Origin: an uncultured SAR116 cluster alpha proteobacterium
GTDB lineage: Bacteria > Pseudomonadota > Alphaproteobacteria > Puniceispirillales > Puniceispirillaceae
Direction: 5' to 3'
DNA: 57,038 bases
Assembly (NCBI GenBank): GCA_902583715.1
Contig: CACHXC010000007.1
Location: 1 to 57,038, forward strand
Below are positions 1 through 5,784 of the stretch, one piece after another. A program made the position numbers and the translations under genes. The notes under the pieces were generated by a model. It saw nothing but the letters and a program-made list of their open reading frames with translations, did not search any database and was not told where the DNA came from. Positions within the stretch are counted from its first letter, which is position 1. Each line of letters begins with the position of its first letter.

Positions 1-64
1 TATGCTAAGCTATTCATATTGATTGATTCAGTCGCGAATTGGCGCTTGAGATAGGCATCGAACC

Positions 65-81
65 TCCTCTCGAGTGCGCCA
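65..81 (+). repeat. tRNA-Arg(CCG) 3'-end remnant 0
   Basis: Seventeen bases ending in GCGCCA match exactly the last 17 bases of the intact tRNA-Arg(CCG) at 4097-4173 (minus strand), but on the + strand. The preceding TCGAAC also resembles the T-loop, with a small indel. It is too short to be a tRNA gene; I read it as an old attachment-site scar. The rest of 1-277 shows no gene or clear signal apart from the start region of the following ORF. Confidence 0.6.
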
Positions 82-277
82 TTGCCCTCTCTTGATTTCT
101 TACAACTAACAGCAAAAAATGTTGCTCGAGACCTACAATCGTAATGCTGAAGCTTTGAGCGTTGATTGTCAGGGGCAATACAATACAATATCATACCATT
201 AGTCTGCATCCTTCTCCCTCATACTGGGCTGACCAAGTGTTAAATTTTTCCTCGAGCATGATTTTTATTGGTGATAA

Positions 278-1195
278 ATGAACCGAAACCATCCTCTCTT
301 CTTGAAAAACCGTCACGTCACACTTACCGAATTTGGGCACATTACAGCACTCGATGAGCATGATGAAAGTTTCGAAATTTCAAGTGATGGCGGCAAAAAA
401 CTTAAAATGCAAAAGATGTATCACAAATGGCCGCATACACTCCAAAAGTGCAGGAAATGTCTCGCTCGTGGAATACGAATAGTCACACGCTGTAGCGCGA
501 GTTTGGATGAGGGCAGTTTTTTCAATGAAGTATATATCGACCCAAATGGAGCACCTTTGCTGGCCTTCCCACCTGACGGCGAGGATGCTCCCAACACCGT
601 TGAACAACTTATAATGGAACGAATTTGGAAACAAGAAGTATGGGCGGAGGATATTAGCAATCGAAAAGACTTAACACTTGAACAAAATCGATTCAAAAAC
701 GCACTGGCGCAACAGTCAGATCGGGATAAATTTCTTACAGAGAGGACAACTGAGTTTCTTAATAATCGTTATTCAGAGTTTTCAATCAAACGGCTACAAC
801 ATTTGTACATTGATGAGCATACCCGGAGACGAGCCGCAATGCGACTGGGTATAAATTTAGCTGGGCATTCAAATCTGAAGGTGCATCTCGAGGGGCATCT
901 TTACAATACAAACTTCATTCATGTGACTTTGCCTGAGTTTGGTGGCATTGATGGTATCATCGGACTACATCGTAAAGAAGATGGAAACCAGTGGATATCC
1001 ACAATAAACAATGGTGACAACAAATGGTGGGAACATGAAAGCAAAATTGCATACGAAAAGGACGTCGACGAACCGATTGCTCATTATTTAAAAATTTTTA
1101 GCGAAATTCTTAATGATCGGCACGAGCTAGAAAAAACAAAAAAACCAGGGGCTAATGTCCAGCAGACCATTATAAAGTTTCCAAAAAAACCTTGA
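278..1195 (+). CDS. hypothetical protein, orphan cargo gene
   Basis: A 305-residue protein that I do not recognise. It has no signal peptide or membrane segment. It is rich in Lys, Asn, His and Glu, carries one CxxC pair (Cys58, Cys61), and has two similar stretches, HVTLTEFG near residue 13 and HVTLPEFG near residue 216, which could mark an internal duplication. The ATG follows GGTGATAA, a modest ribosome-binding site. Base composition is clearly more AT-rich than the core genes. It is the only gene between tRNA-Arg fragments at 65-81 and 1417-1464, so it is best seen as cargo of an integrated element. Function unknown; that it is a real gene rests on length and an intact frame. Confidence 0.7.
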   Translation: MNRNHPLFLKNRHVTLTEFGHITALDEHDESFEISSDGGKKLKMQKMYHKWPHTLQKCRKCLARGIRIVTRCSASLDEGSFFNEVYIDPNGAPLLAFPPDGEDAPNTVEQLIMERIWKQEVWAEDISNRKDLTLEQNRFKNALAQQSDRDKFLTERTTEFLNNRYSEFSIKRLQHLYIDEHTRRRAAMRLGINLAGHSNLKVHLEGHLYNTNFIHVTLPEFGGIDGIIGLHRKEDGNQWISTINNGDNKWWEHESKIAYEKDVDEPIAHYLKIFSEILNDRHELEKTKKPGANVQQTIIKFPKKP

Positions 1196-1287
1196 CAGTG
1201 AGATTGCGGTTAACTGCGCCGTTACAATAATTCAATCACTTTTAAGTACACAAATATTCTTTTTGTAAAGTTATGTTCACCGAAACA

Positions 1288-1464
1288 TTGCTCCAAAGTT
1301 GCTCCAAAGCTTCGAAGCAGACATGACAATAGGCTTCATCTCAACCATGAGTGATGATACTGTTGTGCATTATAAACCGAAGCTTGCTAATAAATGAGGA
1401 AGGAATTATTGCAATGGCCCTCCTGAGGCAGAGGTCAGAGGTTCGAATCCTCTCAAGTGCGCCA
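1288..1464 (+). repeat. cassette-end unit 1 (doubled 11-mer plus tRNA 3' end)
   Basis: This 177-nt unit aligns without gaps to the unit at 2093-2269. It begins with two perfect tandem copies of TTGCTCCAAAG (1288-1298, 1299-1309), continues through a conserved middle (shared ACAATA, GCTTCA, AATAAATGAG and AATGGCCCTCC) and ends with the tRNA-Arg 3' half. The 1196-1572 gap contains only this unit and flanking AT-rich sequence. The layout (short direct repeats at a fixed distance from a tRNA-derived core) fits the end of a tyrosine-recombinase element, with the repeats as possible arm-type sites; that role is inference. Confidence 0.7.
1417..1464 (+). pseudogene. tRNA-Arg(CCG) 3' half, fragment 1
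   Basis: Forty-eight bases matching the intact tRNA-Arg(CCG) from the anticodon stem through the anticodon loop, variable region, T-arm and CCA, with 45 of 48 identical. The 5' half is absent, so it cannot fold as a tRNA. Two differences fall in the anticodon loop and stem and one in the acceptor strand. Such 3' halves are left at the far end of elements that integrate in tRNA genes. Confidence 0.8.
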
Positions 1465-1572
1465 GACTCCATTCCAAAACCCGCGGAATGTTTACGTTTT
1501 CCAGTCGTTTTCTCGCCAATAAGAATAGTTTACTATAGTACCAAACGTGCTGCTGAGCAGAAACGCACAAAA

Positions 1573-1965
1573 TCATATTTTAAACAGATCTTCCCACCCA
1601 ATAACGAGCACCATTAAATTCAAAATTGCCACAATGGACGGGGCAATGTACCCCTCAGCAGATGTTTTTAAACCTTCGACTGAACCCCATTGACTATGGA
1701 TGGTTTGGTAGCAAACTCCAGCGCCAATGCATGCCTGCACAAAACCATAGACAAACAACAACCAAGCTCCCTCGATTGAGGTCAGTAGGGCGATGGCTAA
1801 AGTGACTGCAAAGCCGGCAGCAAAAGTGCCGACAAGTCTCGTCATTATTGCGCTTCCCTCACCAAATCCATATTTTTCTATGTATTCCCGTGTCTGGACA
1901 ATACACTGATAAGCGTAGATCAAGTTTCCAACTATTATTAGCACTATCAATGAGTAAATCAGCAT
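1573..1965 (-). CDS. small integral membrane protein, unknown function
   Basis: About 130 residues from the chosen ATG at 1965, which has GGAG about a dozen bases upstream; an earlier in-frame start at 2031 would add 22 residues that look non-natural for a membrane protein. About four hydrophobic segments are visible: residues 1-18, around 44-62, 67-85 and 107-125, separated by short polar loops, including YGFGEG after the first and EGYIAPS before the last. No family is recognised. It is the only gene between tRNA fragments 1 and 2, on the opposite strand to them, so it is probable element cargo. Confidence 0.6.
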   Translation of the reverse strand: MLIYSLIVLIIVGNLIYAYQCIVQTREYIEKYGFGEGSAIMTRLVGTFAAGFAVTLAIALLTSIEGAWLLFVYGFVQACIGAGVCYQTIHSQWGSVEGLKTSAEGYIAPSIVAILNLMVLVIGWEDLFKI

Positions 1966-2092
1966 CTCAGGGTAATTCTCCAAACTTTTTAAATCTCTGC
2001 TGTCAAAAAGACATGAACACACGCGCGGCATGGCTCGGCGTGCCGCGCATTATACCGATATTTGTATTCTTAGTTATACGTATATTTGGATA

Positions 2093-2269
2093 TTGCTCCA
2101 AAACTGCTCCAGAACGTCTCATCGGAAATAACAATACGCTTCACCCCGCTCATGAACATTGCTACGGTTGAGCACTATCAACTGAAGCTCGCCAATAAAT
2201 GAGATAGGAACTTTTTGAATGGCCCTCCGAAGGCAGAGGTCAGAGGTTCGAACCCTCTTGGGTGCACCA
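2093..2269 (+). repeat. cassette-end unit 2 (doubled 11-mer plus tRNA 3' end)
   Basis: Ungapped homologue of the unit at 1288-1464, with the same 177-nt length. Its opening pair of motifs is diverged: TTGCTCCAAAA (2093-2103) and CTGCTCCAGAA (2104-2114). The region next to the tRNA fragment (AATAAATGAG, then AATGGCCCTCC) is strongly conserved. The 2032-2686 gap holds this unit, the fragment at its end and the integrase remnant that follows. Confidence 0.7.
2222..2269 (+). pseudogene. tRNA-Arg(CCG) 3' half, fragment 2
   Basis: Forty-eight bases with 44 identical to the intact tRNA-Arg(CCG), covering anticodon loop to CCA. The anticodon loop is unchanged, and the four differences lie in the T-arm and acceptor strand. 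Without a 5' half it is not a functional tRNA. It sits about 100 bases before a decayed integrase reading frame on the same strand, the order expected at an integration junction. Confidence 0.8.
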
Positions 2270-2372
2270 TTACCTAAATGAAGATAATCACATAGTTACC
2301 AGTTTAGGGTATCAGTCTGTTTTCAAAAAAACGCAGTTTTGGCACAGATTTGACATAGTAGAGGTCAAATCG

Positions 2373-2642
2373 ATGGATTGTGTGCTTAGAAGAGGGAAGT
2401 CTTGGAATGCCCAAGTCAGGATTGTTGAATAGCAGGTTTTCACAAAGTCCTTTGGCAAAAAATCAGATGCATTAAGTTGCTAAGACCGTATCAAGCAAAA
2501 CTTGGAAAACACTAGAGTGTTTTGGGACTTAGAGAGATATCAGCAAAAGTTTGTTAGACAAGAAGTCAAAGAAACGCAATCGGATATCGAAAACCACACA
2601 ATGGAATTAGTCTGGTTAAACGTTATTCATGCCAACCTTTAA
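2373..2642 (+). pseudogene. decayed tyrosine recombinase (phage integrase) N-terminus
   Basis: Reading from ATG 2373 gives MDCVLRRGKSWNAQVRIVE, then a TAG at 2430. The same frame continues with QVFTKSFGKKSDAL, a TAA at 2481, then about 50 open codons to the TAA at 2640. The pattern R-G-K-S-W-x-A-Q-V-R followed by K-x-F-x-x-K-x-D-A is the arm-binding N-terminal domain found in many phage-type integrases (RKRGKSWxAQVR...KTFxTKxEA). The catalytic domain (R..HxxR..Y) is absent. Two in-frame stops and no further homologous sequence make it a pseudogene. Position directly after a tRNA 3' fragment supports the reading. The assignment rests on motif recognition only. Confidence 0.55.
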
Positions 2643-2686
2643 GCACTTTAAAATGTAATTTATATGTTGCGTCTGAGATCAACAAA

Positions 2687-3217
2687 TTATTTGAAAGTGC
2701 CTTCAATAAGTGCTTTTTCGATTATCGAACTACCGAAATCTTTTTCAAATCTGTCTAACGTATATTTAACTGCGCTAAAACCTGTTGCTTTTGCTTTGAC
2801 ATCTTCTCTCTGAGCATAGATAGCAATTCTGTATGTATGCTCTCCATCAGGAGGACACATTCCTTTGTAACCCGACCCGCCATGACCCTTGCCGATAGTT
2901 CCCGCAGGTTTGGTTCCAACGTCCAACGAAAAATCGCGAGTGGTAACTGGTATGTTAAAAACATTCCAATGAACCCACACTTTGCCAGCAGGTTTGATTG
3001 CATCAGGATCGTCCACAATTATGGAAATACTTTTCGTGTCTGCAGGCAGATTCGATGCAGAAATTTGAATACTCTTATCTTTGCCACCTTTTTGTCTGCA
3101 TGCGTGGATCTTGCTTATTTTTCCATCAACAACACTCTCAGACGTTAGATTGATTTCCGCATTAGCAGTCTGTGACCACAAAAGAAATCCAACAAAAAAC
3201 AATGATACAAACTTCAT
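2687..3217 (-). CDS. secreted YbhB/YbcL-type PEBP (Raf kinase inhibitor-like) protein
   Basis: A 176-residue protein with a Sec signal peptide (residues 1-20, predicted cleavage after ANA) and a phosphatidylethanolamine-binding-protein fold. Family motifs are clear: VDDPDA near residue 68, HWNVFNIP near 83, and GSGYKGMCPPDGEHTYR near 114-130, which form the anion-binding pocket. An ideal ribosome site AGGAG lies six bases before the ATG. The exported location is firm; the cellular role of bacterial PEBP proteins is not well defined. It lies between the integrase remnant and psiE, so it could be accessory cargo. Confidence 0.88.
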   Translation of the reverse strand: MKFVSLFFVGFLLWSQTANAEINLTSESVVDGKISKIHACRQKGGKDKSIQISASNLPADTKSISIIVDDPDAIKPAGKVWVHWNVFNIPVTTRDFSLDVGTKPAGTIGKGHGGSGYKGMCPPDGEHTYRIAIYAQREDVKAKATGFSAVKYTLDRFEKDFGSSIIEKALIEGTFK

Positions 3218-3547
3218 TTCTTACTCCTAAGGAAAGCAGAATGATTGTCGTGAAAACAATAAAACATTCAGGTATGAAAAGTTAATCCATTATAGTCGCA
3301 AGTTCAAATGTTCTTGTGTGCACCACAGCGGACACCGGGCCAATCAGGCCCAAAACGTGTTTCCAGGCCGATTGTGACGTTACCTTTTGCTATCATTTTG
3401 AACACCCCTATACGAGTGTTATATTATAATGTGATTCAGGGCGCCTTGCGAGAGGGCATGCTTAGTGAAAATCGCACCTAAAGGTAACGCGCGGATAAAT
3501 GTAGAAGCTGTAAACTTAGGTTCAAGGATCACTGAAAGCTGATTTGT
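3218..3547. other. intergenic region without a recognised gene
   Basis: About 330 bases between the PEBP gene start and the end of the PsiE-family gene. I see a short GGGCC/GGCCC hairpin near 3335-3352 and an AT-rich stretch near 3418-3432, but no convincing ORF, RNA or terminator. It may hold the promoter of the PEBP gene. Confidence 0.4.
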
Positions 3548-4012
3548 TCAGTGGTTAAATTTTTCAGGCTCTCTTAACTTTTGCTTTTCCAAACTCAGCT
3601 TGTCTTTCAGGCTCATTAAATATGCTGCAACGGCCAACAATACAATCGCGCCAGCTTCAGCAATCAGCATCCAAGGATCAGCTTCTTTTGAGTGCAGTAC
3701 GATTAACCTGCACAAGGCAGTCATTGCAATGATGATTGGCAATGTAACCGGAATTCTGTTGCTTACGTAAAAAGCGCCAACCATACCTACAATCTCAGCA
3801 TAAATGAAAAGTAAAAACAAATCACCTAATTCGATACTCATTGCCAGGATCATTTTATAAATGTCCATACCTGCGGCAAGCATCGTTAACCCCCCTATCA
3901 CAGCAAGAAGAAACTTCTCACTGTAGAAAGTTGTCCAATGCAATCCTTTGTCTAGCCGCTTATTGAGAAAGAGAGGTATCCAATCAGAGCCTTTTTCTGG
4001 TTTCTTTTTCAT
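3548..4012 (-). CDS. PsiE-family membrane protein
   Basis: A 154-residue inner-membrane protein with about four transmembrane segments (around residues 33-50, 60-80, 86-106 and 114-134). The central block DLFLLFIYAEIVGMVGAFY followed by IPVTLPIIIAMTALCRLIV matches the PsiE family (phosphate-starvation-inducible in E. coli), where a conserved acidic residue lies in the second helix. The C-terminus is a charged cytosolic tail. No Pho box was recognised upstream, so phosphate control is not shown here. It follows the intact tRNA-Arg on the same strand and may be core or island. Confidence 0.75.
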   Translation of the reverse strand: MKKKPEKGSDWIPLFLNKRLDKGLHWTTFYSEKFLLAVIGGLTMLAAGMDIYKMILAMSIELGDLFLLFIYAEIVGMVGAFYVSNRIPVTLPIIIAMTALCRLIVLHSKEADPWMLIAEAGAIVLLAVAAYLMSLKDKLSLEKQKLREPEKFNH

Positions 4013-4066
4013 AATGCCTTCAAAATTTCAGCCATGCGTTAATCGTTTGGAAACAGTCACTGTATC

Positions 4067-4084
4067 CAAGGTCCACGGACCTTG
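4067..4084. other. near-perfect palindrome downstream of tRNA-Arg
   Basis: CAAGGTCC and GGACCTTG flank a two-base centre (AC), 13 bases beyond the CCA end of the intact tRNA-Arg. It has no T-run on either strand, so it is not a classical terminator. It could act as a processing or termination hairpin for the tRNA transcript, or be linked to the integration site. Confidence 0.45.
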
Positions 4085-4096
4085 AAACATGGAAAA

Positions 4097-4173
<77 letters not shown>

Positions 4174-4345
4174 TGAAATGCCGTCATCTGCGGGCCATGC
4201 CCACACATAATGACAGGTGTTTTACCCGGTTGTGCGGGCAAAGCCAATAGCCTGCCAGCAAAATAATTTTGTCACTAAGCTGGGCGCTAAGACAAAAGCT
4301 GTCTTGGTCCCGCGGTGCGCCGCGTTTGGCGTGTGGGCTGGTGGG

Positions 4346-5314
4346 CTATTGTGTTAGGCTGATAAATACATCTTCCAGATCAGGCTCGGCGGTACTGATA
4401 TCACGCACCTCAAATTTTGCTTTTTGCACCTCTGCCAACAGCGCCAGCGTTGTTGTTTTAGCCGGGTCAAAACTTATAGAGAGCCGCCCATCCCGCCAGA
4501 CCGCTCCCAGCTGTTGCAGAGTTTTTGGCAAAGGCGATGCTGGCGGGCTGTCCAATGTTAAATGCAGATGTTTTTTGCCGGCAGAGGCCATCAAATCAGC
4601 TTTTGATTTGGCGGTGATAATGCGGCCCTTATTAACAATTGCAATCTGGTCGCAGAGTGCTTCAGCCTCTTCCAGATAATGCGTTGTCAGCACCACGGTG
4701 ACACCAGTCCCGTTCAGCGTTTTGATATTGTTCCATAACCGTTGGCGCAACGCCACATCGACACCGGCTGTGGGTTCATCAAGAATCAACACTGGCGGTT
4801 GATGCACCATGGCTTTGCCAACCAATAGCCGCCGCCGCATACCGCCTGATAGCCGGCGTGCATACATATCGGCTTGTTCAGCCAGCCCGACCATATCCAA
4901 AATAGCGTTGGTCTGGCGTTCGGCTTTGGGTACGCCATATAATCCCGCCATCAAATCGATGGTTTGTCGCGGCGTGAAGAACGCATCAACATTCAGCTCT
5001 TGTGGAACGATGCCGATATTGGCCCGTGCTTGCCGCGGGTTTTCATCAATGTCGGTGCCCCAAACAATGGCCATGCCAGATGTTTTAATAACGGTGCCAG
5101 CCAGAATATTAATCAAGGTTGATTTGCCTGCACCATTCGGGCCAAGCAGACCAAAAATACATCCCGCTGGCACTTGCAAATCAACATGATTGAGGGCCAG
5201 ATGCGATGGCTTGCCAAGGCTATCACGATAAGTCTTTGACAGGCCTGACAATTCAATCGCCAGACCAGAGTCTGGCCGGTTCACAAAATTTTGGCGAAAG
5301 CGCGTGGTGGGCAT
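4346..5314 (-). CDS. ABC transporter ATP-binding protein (ABC-2 / drug-type)
   Basis: A 322-residue ATPase subunit. Walker A GPNGAGKST is near residues 59-67, the Q-loop VPQE near 104, signature LSGGMRRR near 156, Walker B VLILDEPTAGVD near 176 and the H-loop TTHYLEE near 212. An extra C-terminal domain (about 235-322) is typical of CcmA/YadG-like ATPases that power ABC-2 exporters or lipid/drug efflux. The permease is not adjacent on either side (tRNA-Arg downstream, the zf-CHCC gene divergent), so the substrate cannot be deduced. The start has upstream in-frame alternatives inside the chosen N-terminus, which is poorly conserved up to about residue 17. Confidence 0.9.
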   Translation of the reverse strand: MPTTRFRQNFVNRPDSGLAIELSGLSKTYRDSLGKPSHLALNHVDLQVPAGCIFGLLGPNGAGKSTLINILAGTVIKTSGMAIVWGTDIDENPRQARANIGIVPQELNVDAFFTPRQTIDLMAGLYGVPKAERQTNAILDMVGLAEQADMYARRLSGGMRRRLLVGKAMVHQPPVLILDEPTAGVDVALRQRLWNNIKTLNGTGVTVVLTTHYLEEAEALCDQIAIVNKGRIITAKSKADLMASAGKKHLHLTLDSPPASPLPKTLQQLGAVWRDGRLSISFDPAKTTTLALLAEVQKAKFEVRDISTAEPDLEDVFISLTQ

Positions 5315-5536
5315 AAAACACTCGGGTATGATAGTCGTATGTGATGACCCGTATATATCGGCTTATGTGGGCCCGGGTAAAGCAAAAATAGCCCTTTGTT
5401 TACGCCATTCCAATTGCATCAGCGGCGCAGTCACTATATTCTGTGATGACTGTTTAGATGTATTGGTCTTTGGCGCTTTTGGGGTCTGATATGGGCGGCC
5501 AATCAGACTATTTTGATTGCTAAGAGGATATGCACA

Positions 5537-5743
5537 ATGAGTGACGCACAATTGACTGGCGCTGATCTATCGCTGGCTACACAAACAATTTTTACTGATG
5601 ACAGCCGTGTGGCGTGTAATGGCGGCGGCGGTGCGCTTGGCCATCCGCAGGTGTGGCTGACCCTTGGTGGTGATGGTCAAGTGACTTGCCCTTATTGTTC
5701 GCGTCATTTTGCGGCGTCGTCCCCTAAAGCTGACGACGCATAG
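5537..5743 (+). CDS. zf-CHCC domain protein
   Basis: A 68-residue zinc-finger protein of the type related to the C-terminus of the complex I accessory subunit NDUFS6. Ligand pattern: Cys in VACNGGGG, His in LGHPQVWL, and the CPYC pair in VTCPYCSRHF. The ATG at 5537 is preferred over an upstream in-frame start at 5513 because an AAGAGGA element precedes it and homologues begin here. A GCGTCGTC/GACGACGC hairpin (5714-5739) overlaps the last codons. polA follows 41 bases later, a pairing common in alphaproteobacteria. Confidence 0.88.
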   Translation: MSDAQLTGADLSLATQTIFTDDSRVACNGGGGALGHPQVWLTLGGDGQVTCPYCSRHFAASSPKADDA

Positions 5744-5784
5744 GCATCGCGCCACTGAAAGTAGCCGCCGCAGAGGACCCAAAG

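Noticed and set aside
1351-1617. An 88-residue frame on the + strand across the tRNA fragment
   Set aside because: It reads through the tRNA-Arg 3' fragment and cassette-end repeat, with no ribosome site or protein-like composition; it is an accident of the repeat.
2837-3148. A 103-residue + strand frame opposite the PEBP gene
   Set aside because: Antisense to conserved PEBP motifs and has no supporting signal.
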